From Allocatelliglobosispora scoriae (lineage in GTDB: Bacteria; Actinomycetota; Actinomycetes; Mycobacteriales; Micromonosporaceae), in contig NZ_JACHMN010000002.1 in the NCBI RefSeq assembly GCF_014204945.1, positions 3,619,001-3,683,000 of the forward strand: 64,000 nucleotides of DNA, in the 5' to 3' direction. The position numbers and the translations under genes are program-made. Every line of letters begins with the position of its first letter. Positions within the stretch are counted from its first letter, which is position 1. The notes under the pieces are model-generated. The model saw nothing but the letters and a program-made list of their open reading frames with translations, was not told where the DNA came from and did no database searches. Below, piece by piece: positions 1-8,239 of this stretch.

Positions 1-605
1 GGGAACACCCGCCGGCCCTGCCCGGCGACGTGCCACCGGCGGTTCGCGCGATCGTCGAGCGGGCCATGGCGAAGGACCCGGCCGCCCGCTGGCCCACCGC
101 CGCGATCCTGGCGGCGACTGCCCGGCAGGCCGCCACCGCACTCGGCGGTCAGCAGAGCGGCCGGGCCGCGCCTACCGTTCCCCACCGGCCGATCTCTCCC
201 ACGCCTGTGTCGCCGACGCCGGTCCCGCCGCAGCACCAGCGTCCGGTGCAGCAGCAGCCGTCCTACCAGCGTGCGCAGGTGCCGGTTCCGAACACCCGGC
301 CTACCAGTGGTCCGCCGGTGAGCCCGGCCCGTCCCGGCAGTCCGGCGCCGACGAGCCCCGCCCGCCCCGCGCAGCCGCAGAATCGTCCGCAGCCGACGCA
401 ACCTGACGGGGCCGGCTCGCGTACCTTTGTGAAGATTTTGTTGTTGTTTTTGGCCATGACCGCGATCGTGTTGATCTCCTGCGTCATCGGCTATCAGATC
501 AAGATGAATGCACTACCCGATAGTGCAAACCATGCGAATAGTCGGCCTCTTGCGGCGACCATGAGCATGTTGACGGACCCGACCGAAGGACGACGGACGA
601 GATGA
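1..605 (+). CDS. pknA: Ser/Thr protein kinase PknA, C-terminal part (5' end outside window)
   Basis: The reading frame is open from the first complete codon (base 3), so the start lies upstream. The first residues (PPAVRAIVERAMAKDPAARWPTA in part) are the last helices of a Hanks-type kinase domain. They are followed by about 100 residues of Pro/Gln/Ser-rich linker, one transmembrane segment rich in Leu/Ile/Val (about bases 430-495) and a short extracytoplasmic tail of about 35 residues without PASTA domains. That layout and the ATGA overlap with pknB fit PknA, a kinase of cell division and peptidoglycan synthesis proteins at the membrane. The catalytic residues are not in the window. Confidence 0.85.
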   Translation, partial: EHPPALPGDVPPAVRAIVERAMAKDPAARWPTAAILAATARQAATALGGQQSGRAAPTVPHRPISPTPVSPTPVPPQHQRPVQQQPSYQRAQVPVPNTRPTSGPPVSPARPGSPAPTSPARPAQPQNRPQPTQPDGAGSRTFVKILLLFLAMTAIVLISCVIGYQIKMNALPDSANHANSRPLAATMSMLTDPTEGRRTR

Positions 606-2281
606 CGCAGGCCCGCCTGCTTGGTGGCAGGTATCAGGTCGGCGAGTTGCTGGGCTACGGCGGCATGGCTGAGGTGCACCGCGGGCGCGATCTGCGGCTC
701 GGTCGTGACGTCGCGATCAAGATGTTGCGACCTGATCTGGCCAGGGACAACACGTTCCAGATGAGGTTCCGGCGCGAGGCTCAGAACGCCGCCGCACTCA
801 ATCACCCGGCGATCGTCGCGGTCTACGACACGGGTGAGGAGCGCGCGCCGACCGGCGAGACGCTGCCCTACATCGTGATGGAGTTCGTCAGCGGGCGGAC
901 GCTCAAGGAGGTCCTCACCGCCGAGGGGCGCCTCATGCCCCGCCGGGCACTGGAGATCTCCGCGGATGTCTGCGCGGCGCTGGAGTTCAGCCACCGGCAC
1001 GGGATCATCCACCGCGACATCAAGCCCGGCAACGTGATGCTGACGCAGAACGGCCAGGTCAAGGTCATGGACTTCGGCATCGCGCGGGCCCTGGCCAGCG
1101 GTGCCACGACGATGACGCAGACGAGCGCCGTCATCGGCACCGCACAATATCTCTCACCGGAGCAGGCGCGCGGCGAGGCCGTCGACGCCCGCTCCGACGT
1201 CTATGCCGCCGGTTGCGTGCTCTTCGAGCTCCTCTGCGGCCACCCGCCCTTCGTCGGCGACTCGCCGGTTGCCGTCGCGTACCAGCACGTCCGCGAGGAG
1301 CCGAAGGCCCCGAGCGAGAGCAACCGGGATGTCAGCCCCGACCTCGACGCGATCGTGCTCAAGGCGCTCTCCAAGAACCCGATCAACCGCTACCAGTCGG
1401 CCGGTGAGATGCGCGCCGACCTGCTCCGCGCCGCGGCCGGCCGGCCGGTGCTCGCCACGCCGGTGCTGCGCGAGGACGAGACGCTCGCGATGCCGACGGG
1501 CAACCGGTCCGGTGGCAACCGCAACGTGGCCCGCGTCGGCGACGCGCGCCGCCGCCGGACCTCGGGCTGGCTGCTCGCGGCGCTCTCGGCGCTGGGAGTG
1601 CTCGCCGTGGTGGCGCTGACGGCCGGGCTGATCCTCGCCAACCAGCCTAAGAAGGTCGACGTGCCGTCGGTGGTCGGCCTGACGCAGGCCAAGGCGACCG
1701 AGGCGATCGTCGGCCGGGAGCTCAAGGTGGCCGTCGGCGAGCCGATCCTCAACGGCCAGTGCACCAAGGGCCAGGTGACTCAGCAGGACCCCGCCGGGGG
1801 CAAGCTGGAGATCGGCGACGCGGTGACGATCCGGATCTGCGACGGCGCCGTGCAGAAGAAGGTCCCGGGCGTCCTGGGCCTGCCGCGGGCCGCCATCGAC
1901 ACGACGATGAAGAACGCCGGCTTCACTGCGGTCTTCGTCGAGGAGGACAGCGACAAGCCGAAGGACACCGGCCTCTCCTCCACTCCGGCTGAGGGCACCA
2001 ACGCCGACGAGGGCTCGGTCATCACGGTCAAGATCTCCAAGGGCAACATGGGAGATCTCCCGAGCGTGGTCGGCAAGTCGGAGGAGGAGGCCCGGACGCT
2101 GCTCCAGGCGGCCGGCTTCAACAACATCAAGACCACCAAGGGCGAGGCGACGGACACCCCCGGCACGGTGCTCTCGCAGTCGCCCAACGGCAACCAGAAG
2201 CGCAAGTTCACCGAGACGATCACCCTGGTGCTGAGCCAGCCCCAGGTGACACCGAGCGAATCGCCCTCGCCCAGCCCGTAG
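602..2281 (+). CDS. pknB: Ser/Thr protein kinase PknB with three PASTA domains
   Basis: 559 residues. The cytoplasmic kinase domain (about 10-275) has the glycine-rich loop, catalytic Lys40 (VAIK), Glu59, HRDIKPGN with Asp139, DFG with Asp157 and an activation loop with paired Thr residues (169-172) ahead of SPE. A basic stretch and one transmembrane helix (about 322-346) lead to three extracellular PASTA repeats, each opening with a VPSVVGL-like motif (about 352, 419 and 488), then a Ser/Pro tail. PASTA domains bind muropeptide or lipid II, so the protein couples cell-wall state to phosphorylation. The start overlaps the pknA stop (ATGA), implying coupling. Mycobacterial PknB has four PASTA units; three are seen here. 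Confidence 0.95.
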   Translation: MTQARLLGGRYQVGELLGYGGMAEVHRGRDLRLGRDVAIKMLRPDLARDNTFQMRFRREAQNAAALNHPAIVAVYDTGEERAPTGETLPYIVMEFVSGRTLKEVLTAEGRLMPRRALEISADVCAALEFSHRHGIIHRDIKPGNVMLTQNGQVKVMDFGIARALASGATTMTQTSAVIGTAQYLSPEQARGEAVDARSDVYAAGCVLFELLCGHPPFVGDSPVAVAYQHVREEPKAPSESNRDVSPDLDAIVLKALSKNPINRYQSAGEMRADLLRAAAGRPVLATPVLREDETLAMPTGNRSGGNRNVARVGDARRRRTSGWLLAALSALGVLAVVALTAGLILANQPKKVDVPSVVGLTQAKATEAIVGRELKVAVGEPILNGQCTKGQVTQQDPAGGKLEIGDAVTIRICDGAVQKKVPGVLGLPRAAIDTTMKNAGFTAVFVEEDSDKPKDTGLSSTPAEGTNADEGSVITVKISKGNMGDLPSVVGKSEEEARTLLQAAGFNNIKTTKGEATDTPGTVLSQSPNGNQKRKFTETITLVLSQPQVTPSESPSPSP

Positions 2282-2293
2282 CGAGGGCCGCGC

Positions 2294-2938
2294 TCAGGAA
2301 GCGAAGGCCGCCAGCCGCCGCTCGTCGACTTCTGCGACGAGCGGCGGTGCCATGTCCAGGGCACTCGGCAGGCCGCAGGCCGCGAGCCAGTTGGCGAGCA
2401 TGAGGTGCCCGCCCTGGGTCAGCACCGACTCCGGGTGGAACTGCACGCCCTCGATGGGCAGCGTGCGGTGCCGCATCGCCATCACGATGTCGCCGGTCCG
2501 GCCGGTCACCTCGATCTCGTCGGGGATCGTCGACTCGACCACGGCGAGCGAGTGGTAGCGCGTCGCGATGAAGGGCGACGGCAACCCGGCGAGTACGCCG
2601 ACCCCGTCGTGGGTCACCAGCGAGGTCTTGCCATGCAGCAACTCGGGAGCGCGGTTGACGGTGGCGCCGAACGCCGCCCCGAACGCCTGGTGGCCGAGGC
2701 AGACACCGAAGATCGGCACGTCACCGCCGCAGTTGCGCAGGATGTCCAGGCACACGCCGGCGCTCTCGGGGGCACCGGGGCCGGGGGAGAGCAGGATGCC
2801 GTCCGCGCCCGACCGGCCGACCTCGGCGAGGCTGATCTCGTCGTTGCGGTGGACATCGCACTCCGCGCCCAGCTGGCCGAGGTACTGGACCAGGTTGTAG
2901 ACGAACGAGTCGTAGTTGTCGATGACGAGGATGCGCAC
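2294..2938 (-). CDS. pabA: Aminodeoxychorismate/anthranilate synthase component II (glutamine amidotransferase)
   Basis: 214-residue class I glutamine amidotransferase. It releases ammonia from glutamine for the partner synthase that makes aminodeoxychorismate (folate) or anthranilate (tryptophan). Visible motifs: N-terminal DNYDSFVYN, oxyanion-region SPGPGAP, nucleophile Cys80 in GVCLGHQ, and His168/Glu170 in VQFHPES. Start is GTG. It is the last gene of the minus-strand operon and meets pknB tail to tail with only 12 bases between. No component I gene is in the window. PabA versus TrpG cannot be separated by sequence alone; the neighbourhood matches the gene called trpG/pabA beside pknB in mycobacteria and Streptomyces. 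Confidence 0.9.
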   Translation of the reverse strand: MRILVIDNYDSFVYNLVQYLGQLGAECDVHRNDEISLAEVGRSGADGILLSPGPGAPESAGVCLDILRNCGGDVPIFGVCLGHQAFGAAFGATVNRAPELLHGKTSLVTHDGVGVLAGLPSPFIATRYHSLAVVESTIPDEIEVTGRTGDIVMAMRHRTLPIEGVQFHPESVLTQGGHLMLANWLAACGLPSALDMAPPLVAEVDERRLAAFAS

Positions 2939-2941
2939 GGG

Positions 2942-3226
2942 TCAACTCGCAGATCTGGAGACGGACGGCGACGGCGCTGCTGACGGCGCCGACGACGGCT
3001 CGGGGTTGTTGGTGGTCGGGTAGGGGATGACGTCGTCCGGCGGCGCCTCCTCCTGCGTGACCTCGGTGCCGTTGCCGACCTGGACGTCGTCGAAGGGGAG
3101 CAGCGGCTCGGCCCAGGGGAAGACGATGATCCAGAGCAGGGTCACCACCCCGGCCGTCAGCACCAGCGAGAGGGCGAGCTTCGACCAGGCGTTGCCGGGC
3201 AGGCGGCGCCAGATGAAGGAGTACAT
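2942..3226 (-). CDS. Small single-pass membrane protein of the sortase operon
   Basis: 94 residues, no named family recognised. It begins MYSFIWRRLPG, has one hydrophobic segment (about 16-37) and then an acidic, Pro/Ser/Ala-rich tail that is probably extracytoplasmic and disordered. The ATG start overlaps the sortase stop codon by one base (TGATG), and the stop lies 3 bases before the pabA GTG, so it is translated as a coupled operon member. An accessory role with the sortase or envelope is inferred from position only. A longer reading frame through this stretch is rejected because it runs antiparallel in phase with the sortase gene. Confidence 0.7.
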   Translation of the reverse strand: MYSFIWRRLPGNAWSKLALSLVLTAGVVTLLWIIVFPWAEPLLPFDDVQVGNGTEVTQEEAPPDDVIPYPTTNNPEPSSAPSAAPSPSVSRSAS

Positions 3227-4584
3227 CAGGCTCCCTCCATGCCCTCGGGCGGGCCGTCGGCGCGCGACTGCTGACCGATGAGCGAGCCGTGGATGATCAG
3301 GCGTTGGTAATTGTCCCACTTGGGGTTGCAGGTGGTCAGCGTGATGAGCCGGCCCGGCGTCATGCCCGGTGGCTTCGCCGAGACGACCTCGACCTGGGTG
3401 GGCTTGACGACCCGGCTCTTGACGACGGCGTAGACGTACCACGTCGTGCGGGTCTCGACGATCAGCTTGTCGCCCGGCTGGAGCTTGTCGAGGTCCCAGA
3501 AGACCGACCGCATCCGGTGCCCGGCCATGGAGAAGTTGCCCTGCTGGCCCGGCATCGCCGAGTTGGGGTAGTGCCCGGGCGCGTAGCGGATGTCGGCGGG
3601 CGTGACGCCCTGCGTGATCACCCAGTGCTTGTCGAGCCGGGGGATGTAGAGGCGGCCGAGCACGTTGCCCGGCGGTGGCGGGAGCGGCTTGGTCGTCGCC
3701 GGTCCGGCACTCGCGGTCGGCGTCGGCAGCGGCTGGTCCCACTGCTGGGTGAGTTGCTGGTCGAGGTCGGCCTGGTGGGCGTCGACGATCGCGCTCTTGC
3801 CCCAGATCTCGTAACCGGCGAAGAGCAGGATCACCAGACCACAGGTGATCATGAGCTCGCCGGTGGTCCGCAGGGTTCCGCGGACGACCGAGCCGAAGGT
3901 CACCCGGGTGAAGTCGGAGTGGGCCGAGAGGTAATCGCCCTCCTTGGTGCGCACCGCGCGCACCGGCGGGTCGCCCGGCTTCGCCTTGCGCGGCCCGCTC
4001 GGCCCGGTGTCGGTCGGGAGCGGGGGCACGATGCCGATCAGCATCGTCGAGGAGTCGTCCGCGGGGACGCGCGGGATCATCGCGGTCGCGTCCGGATCAA
4101 GAGCCTGCGGGGGTACGGGAACCGCCGCACCCTGATCGGGCGCCATCGGTGTGGGCAGCACCTTCGGAATGACGGCGGTCGCGTCGTCGGGCAGCGGCAG
4201 CGGCGTCACGCGTACCGGGGGGACGGGTGCCGTGGGCTGCGACAAGGGTGAGGGTGACGGCCGAGCGGGCGAGACGGGCAGCGGTGTGGCGTCGACGAGT
4301 GCCGCACTCGGCGGCGCCCACGAGGTCGCCGGCGAGCCGGTGTTCGGGGGTGCGGGCGGCGCCTGCCGGGGTTCGACGACGGGGATGGGCCGGGCCGCGG
4401 TGGGCTCGACGAGGGCGGGCGAGGGCGGCACCGGGCTCGGCTGCGGCCGCGGGGCGCCGGCCGTGGTGGGCTGCGGGCGCGGCGGCGCGGTCGGGGCGGG
4501 CTCGACGGACGCCGGGGGCTCGTCCACGATCTTGGGGATGATCGTGGTCTCGTCTCCCGGGTCCGGGGCGCGGTGTCGGCTCAC
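3226..4584 (-). CDS. Class E sortase
   Basis: 452 residues. Residues 1 to about 225 are a Pro/Ala-rich, probably disordered cytoplasmic region, followed by a transmembrane helix (about 235-256) and the sortase beta-barrel on the cell surface. Catalytic residues by family position are His356 (MAGHRMRS), Cys419 in TLTTCNP, the class E signature, and an Arg in NYQRLIIHG. Sortase E cleaves an LAxTG-type signal and links surface proteins to peptidoglycan. GTG start overlaps the upstream stop (GTGA). The long N-terminal extension is much longer than in well-studied class E sortases and could recruit division proteins; that is inference. No LAxTG substrate was recognised in the window. Confidence 0.92.
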   Translation of the reverse strand: MSRHRAPDPGDETTIIPKIVDEPPASVEPAPTAPPRPQPTTAGAPRPQPSPVPPSPALVEPTAARPIPVVEPRQAPPAPPNTGSPATSWAPPSAALVDATPLPVSPARPSPSPLSQPTAPVPPVRVTPLPLPDDATAVIPKVLPTPMAPDQGAAVPVPPQALDPDATAMIPRVPADDSSTMLIGIVPPLPTDTGPSGPRKAKPGDPPVRAVRTKEGDYLSAHSDFTRVTFGSVVRGTLRTTGELMITCGLVILLFAGYEIWGKSAIVDAHQADLDQQLTQQWDQPLPTPTASAGPATTKPLPPPPGNVLGRLYIPRLDKHWVITQGVTPADIRYAPGHYPNSAMPGQQGNFSMAGHRMRSVFWDLDKLQPGDKLIVETRTTWYVYAVVKSRVVKPTQVEVVSAKPPGMTPGRLITLTTCNPKWDNYQRLIIHGSLIGQQSRADGPPEGMEGA

Positions 4585-5390
4585 TGTGGCACCTCGGCAT
4601 AGTTCAGTTCGACGGAGCCGGTGTAGGCGGGGGCCAGCACATTCTGCTCGTTGGCCACCCGGTAGTCGAGACCGTAATCCCTGGCAGCGTCCTGGAAGGC
4701 GCGGACGCCCGGCGCGGAGTCGAGGGCTGCTCGCATCTGCTGCTGGTTGCCGATCGCGCGGATCTCGAAGGCGGGGGAGTAGACCCGGCCGTCGAGGAGC
4801 AGCGTGTTGCCGACGCAGCGGATGACGCTCGTCGAGATGATCCGAACGTTCATGATCGTCATGGCTTCGGCACCACCGGCCCAGAGGGCGTTGACGACCG
4901 CCTGCACGTCCTGCTGGTGCACGACGACATCATCCTTGGTCGCGCCGTCGGGCAGGGTGCCGTCGGCGCGGACGGGAGCGTCGTTGAGGCGGACGGAGAC
5001 GCCGGGGCCCTTGAGCGCGGTGAGCCCGGCACCCTGGAGGTAGGACTCGCCGCGCTTGATCTGCCCGGCGATCGGGGTGTCCGCGCCGGCCTTGCGCTCG
5101 GTGAGCTCGCCGATCTCGGCCCGGAGCTGGGCGGCGTGCTTCTCGTCGAGGGCCACCCGCTGCTGCTCCTCGCCGATGAGCTGGACGAACTGGGGGCGCC
5201 GGTCCTCCCGCAGCGAGGTGCCCTTGGCGGTGGTGGCGCTTGTGGTGAAGAGCACTCCGGCGGCCAGCATGATCACCGGGACGACGAGCGCCCAGCCGCC
5301 TTTTCGCTGCCGGAGGCCGCGCGGGCGTAGAACAGAAATCGCCCTTCCAAGGACTTTTCGCCACGAAGAGGTGCCTGATGTGTACTCCAC
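4581..5390 (-). CDS. DUF881 family membrane protein
   Basis: 269 residues. A basic N-terminus is followed by one membrane segment (about 33-52), a Gln/Glu-rich coiled stretch (about 70-100) and the conserved DUF881 domain with LKGPGVSVRLND, a DVVVHQQDVQAVVNALW motif and a C-terminal beta region. Proteins of this family sit beside crgA and sortase genes in most actinobacteria and are thought to act in envelope or division processes; the biochemical role is unknown. The chosen GTG lies very close to a purine run (AGGGGGAGCA), so the exact start is uncertain. The end overlaps the sortase GTG by four bases. Confidence 0.85.
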   Translation of the reverse strand: MEYTSGTSSWRKVLGRAISVLRPRGLRQRKGGWALVVPVIMLAAGVLFTTSATTAKGTSLREDRRPQFVQLIGEEQQRVALDEKHAAQLRAEIGELTERKAGADTPIAGQIKRGESYLQGAGLTALKGPGVSVRLNDAPVRADGTLPDGATKDDVVVHQQDVQAVVNALWAGGAEAMTIMNVRIISTSVIRCVGNTLLLDGRVYSPAFEIRAIGNQQQMRAALDSAPGVRAFQDAARDYGLDYRVANEQNVLAPAYTGSVELNYAEVPQ

Positions 5391-5549
5391 TGCTCCCCCT
5401 TCGACACAGGACGCGATTATCTGACTACGCTAGCCGTCGAACATTATTCAGGCCGGGGCTCGAGATCCATCGTCCGGTACGGTTCTCTTCCGCGTTCCGT
5501 ACATATGGCGCTACTGTTTTCGGGTCAAGCCAGCCCAAGGAGAGAAGCC

Positions 5550-5810
5550 GTGCCGAAGTCGCAGGTCCGCAAGAAGAAGGTCTACACGCCGCCGACGGAC
5601 GTGCTGCCCACGGCGAGCTCGGGCGACCGGCCCAGCCCGACATGGCTGCCGATCACCGCCGTTGCGCTCATCGCGTTCGGCATCGCCTGGCTGGTGGTTT
5701 ACTACCTGTCCGGCGGCACCTATCCGGTCGCCAGCTGGGGCTTCTGGAACATCGCCGTCGGGTTCAGCGGCATGGTCATCGCCCTCGGCCTCCTGTCGAA
5801 GTGGCGCTGA
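5550..5810 (+). CDS. crgA: Cell division protein CrgA
   Basis: 86 residues with two transmembrane helices, typical of CrgA (about 84-93 residues). The basic N-terminus (MPKSQVRKKKVYTPP) precedes helix 1 (WLPITAVALIAFGIAWLVVYY) and helix 2 (WGFWNIAVGFSGMVIALGLL). CrgA binds FtsZ, FtsI and other divisome proteins and delays Z-ring assembly in Streptomyces. GTG at this position was preferred over an upstream ATG because AAGGAG lies 9-10 bases before it and homologues begin MPKSK/QxRK. It diverges from the DUF881-sortase operon and ends at a strong terminator. Confidence 0.95.
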   Translation: MPKSQVRKKKVYTPPTDVLPTASSGDRPSPTWLPITAVALIAFGIAWLVVYYLSGGTYPVASWGFWNIAVGFSGMVIALGLLSKWR

Positions 5811-5830
5811 CGGCTCAGCCCGCCCAGCAC

Positions 5831-5868
5831 TGAGGAGAGCCCCGCCGACACCGGCGGGGCTCTCCTCA
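5831..5868 (+). terminator. Intrinsic-type terminator hairpin after crgA
   Basis: Perfect 17-bp inverted repeat (arms TGAGGAGAGCCCCGCCG and complement) with a 4-base loop, 20 bases after the crgA stop. A short T-containing tail follows (TCTGTGCCATTT). Confidence 0.85.
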
Positions 5869-5945
5869 TCTGTGCCATTTATGCGGACGGCCGCGGGATG
5901 CTGTATGCACGTAGGTGAAGATCCGCGAACGTGGGTCGGCTCACG

Positions 5946-5959
5946 TTACTTAACGGTAA
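5946..5959. promoter_or_regulatory. Putative TetR-type operator before etfD-like gene
   Basis: TTACTTAACGGTAA is an inverted repeat (TTAC / GTAA) ending 50 bases before the ATG of the Fe-S oxidoreductase. A 12-of-14 match (TTACTCATCGGTAA) sits at 37602-37615 before the acyl-CoA dehydrogenase gene at nearly the same distance. Both genes belong to fatty-acid oxidation, so a shared repressor is inferred. Confidence 0.5.
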
Positions 5960-6009
5960 TTAGGCGCTAGGCTGCCAAGCGACGGTGGCTCTGCGGAGGA
6001 GATGTGTCA

Positions 6010-8127
6010 ATGGGCGGCGTTCAGATCGTGACGGCAACTCTGGCGTTGATCATCTCCGTGGTCGCGGTGGTGCTCGTCGCGCGCACGGTGGTCGCGATGG
6101 TGCGGATCATCAAGCTAGGCCAGCCGGACCCGTCGCGGCTGCTCGACAAGGGCGTGCGGCTCAAGACGATGCTGCGCGAGACCCTGCTGCACACCCGGAT
6201 GCTCCGCTGGACCGTGGTCGGCGCCGCGCACTGGTTCGTCTTCGTCGCCTTCGGCTCGCTGCTCTTCACGCTGATCGAGGCGTACGGCGAGGTCGTCAGC
6301 CCCACCTTCGAGATCCCGATCATCGGCGAGTGGACGATCTACGGCCTCGTCATGGAGGCGATCGCCGCGCTCGGCCTCATCTCCATCCTGGTGCTGATCG
6401 GCATCCGGTTGCGGACCGTCCGCAGCGCGCGCAACCGCTTCGCCGGGTCGACGATGTGGCAGGCCTATTACGTCGAGTGGACGATCTTCGCGATCATCGC
6501 CTGCGTCTTCCTGATCCGGGGCTTCAAGGTCGCCACCGACCACTTCCCCTACCCGACCTGGGCGACGCCGATCTCGCACGCCGTCGGGGCGATCCTCCCG
6601 GCGAGCCTCGCCGCCATCAGCATCACCGCGTTCATCAAGATCGCGGTGAGCATGGCCTGGTTCATCGTCATCGCGCTCAACATGACGATGGGCGTCGCGT
6701 GGCACCGCTTCGCCGCCTTCTTCAACATCTTCTTCAAGCGCCAGGCCGACGGCGGCCAGGCCCTCGGCGCGCTGAAGCCCATGGTCAACTCCGAGGGGGC
6801 GCCGCTCGACTTCGAGGAGGCGGACCCCGACAAGGACCTCTTCGGCGTCGGCAAGGTCGAGGACTTCACCTGGAAGGGCCTGCTCGACTTCAGCACCTGC
6901 ACGGAGTGCGGCCGGTGCCAGTCGCAGTGCCCCGCGTGGAACACCGGCAAGCCCCTGTCCCCGAAGCTGCTGATCATGTCGTTGCGCGACCACGCGTACG
7001 CCAAGGCGCCCTATCTGCTCGCGGCCGGTGAGCTCACCGACGGGAGCGACCCGAAGCTCGCCGGGGTCAACGTGCTGGCGATGGCGGAGTCGGAGCGCCC
7101 GCTGATCGGCGGCGCCGCGGAGATGGGCGTCATCGACCCGGACGTGCTCTGGTCCTGCACCACCTGCGGTGCCTGCGTGGAGCAGTGCCCGGTCGACATC
7201 GAGCACGTGGACCACATCGTCGACATGCGCCGCTATCAAGTCATGATCGAGTCGAGCTTCCCGGCCGAGGCCGGCGTGATGCTGCGCAACCTGGAGAACA
7301 AGGGCAACCCGTGGGGCGCCGCGCCCAACACCCGCGAGGACTGGACCAAGGGGCTCGACTTCGAGGTCCCCAAGGTCGCCGACGGTGCCGAGTTCGAGTA
7401 CCTCTTCTGGGTCGGCTGCGCCGGTGCCTTCGAGGACCGGGCCAAGAAGACGACCCGGGCCGTCGCGACGCTGCTCAACGAGGCCGGGGTCAGCTTCGCG
7501 ATCCTCGGCAACAACGAGACCTGCACCGGTGACCCGGCCCGCCGCATCGGCAACGAGTTCGTCTTCCAGATGCTCGCCCAGCAGAACGTCGAGACGCTCA
7601 AGGAGGCGGGCGTACTCAAGATCGTGGCGTCCTGCCCGCACTGCTTCAACACCCTGGGCAACGAATACACGCAGCTCGGCCTGGAGGTCGAGGTCGTGCA
7701 CCACACGGAGCTGCTGGCCCACCTGGTCAAGACCGGCAAGCTGACGCCGGTCAAGCAGCTCGACGGCGGCCTGACCTACCACGACCCGTGCTACCTGGGC
7801 CGCCACAACCGGGTCTTCACCCCGCCGCGCGAGGTCCTCGGTGCGGCGCTGGGCGCCGGTGGCGATGTCATCGAGATGCCGCGCAACAGCGAGCGCTCCT
7901 TCTGCTGCGGTGCCGGTGGCGCCCGCATGTGGATGGAGGAGCGGATCGGCAAGCGGATCAACGTGGAGCGCACCGAGGAGGCGGTCGCCACGGGCGCCAA
8001 GACCATCGCGGTCGGCTGCCCGTTCTGCTCGACGATGATCACCGACGGGGTGAACGCGACGGGCAACGGCGAATCAGTCGAAGTGGTCGACGTCGCCACC
8101 GTTCTGCTCCGATCCCTCGACAAGTGA
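6010..8127 (+). CDS. etfD: EtfD-like membrane Fe-S oxidoreductase (CCG-domain, heterodisulfide-reductase type)
   Basis: 705 residues. About five or six N-terminal transmembrane helices (to about residue 245) resemble a nitrate-reductase gamma/HdrE-type haem b anchor. Two [4Fe-4S] motifs follow, CTECGRCQSQCP (from Cys297) and CTTCGACVEQCP (from Cys383). The C-terminus has two cysteine-rich CCG domains (HDPCYLGRHN, CCGAGGARMW). Mycobacterial EtfD (Rv0338c) passes electrons from acyl-CoA dehydrogenases via ETF to the menaquinone pool; the same role is inferred. ATG at 6010 was chosen because GGAGGA lies 9 bases upstream, while the in-frame GTG at 6004 is only 3 bases from it. A TetR-like operator lies upstream. 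Confidence 0.85.
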   Translation: MGGVQIVTATLALIISVVAVVLVARTVVAMVRIIKLGQPDPSRLLDKGVRLKTMLRETLLHTRMLRWTVVGAAHWFVFVAFGSLLFTLIEAYGEVVSPTFEIPIIGEWTIYGLVMEAIAALGLISILVLIGIRLRTVRSARNRFAGSTMWQAYYVEWTIFAIIACVFLIRGFKVATDHFPYPTWATPISHAVGAILPASLAAISITAFIKIAVSMAWFIVIALNMTMGVAWHRFAAFFNIFFKRQADGGQALGALKPMVNSEGAPLDFEEADPDKDLFGVGKVEDFTWKGLLDFSTCTECGRCQSQCPAWNTGKPLSPKLLIMSLRDHAYAKAPYLLAAGELTDGSDPKLAGVNVLAMAESERPLIGGAAEMGVIDPDVLWSCTTCGACVEQCPVDIEHVDHIVDMRRYQVMIESSFPAEAGVMLRNLENKGNPWGAAPNTREDWTKGLDFEVPKVADGAEFEYLFWVGCAGAFEDRAKKTTRAVATLLNEAGVSFAILGNNETCTGDPARRIGNEFVFQMLAQQNVETLKEAGVLKIVASCPHCFNTLGNEYTQLGLEVEVVHHTELLAHLVKTGKLTPVKQLDGGLTYHDPCYLGRHNRVFTPPREVLGAALGAGGDVIEMPRNSERSFCCGAGGARMWMEERIGKRINVERTEEAVATGAKTIAVGCPFCSTMITDGVNATGNGESVEVVDVATVLLRSLDK

Positions 8128-8156
8128 CCCTTATTCGCATCAGGGCTGCCCAGGGC

Positions 8157-8186
8157 CTGACATTCGCCGCGACCCCCCACTAGAAT
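8157..8186 (+). promoter_or_regulatory. Vegetative-type promoter of M4 protease gene
   Basis: CTGACA and TAGAAT are separated by 18 bases, close to the TTGACA/TANNNT consensus of the principal actinobacterial sigma factor. The predicted start of transcription is about 8193, giving a leader of about 45 bases with GGGGAG before the TTG start at 8240. Confidence 0.55.
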
Positions 8187-8239
8187 CGGGCGGCTGCCGC
8201 CCCTCGGCACACCCTTACTTCGACCTGGGGAGTTGAAGC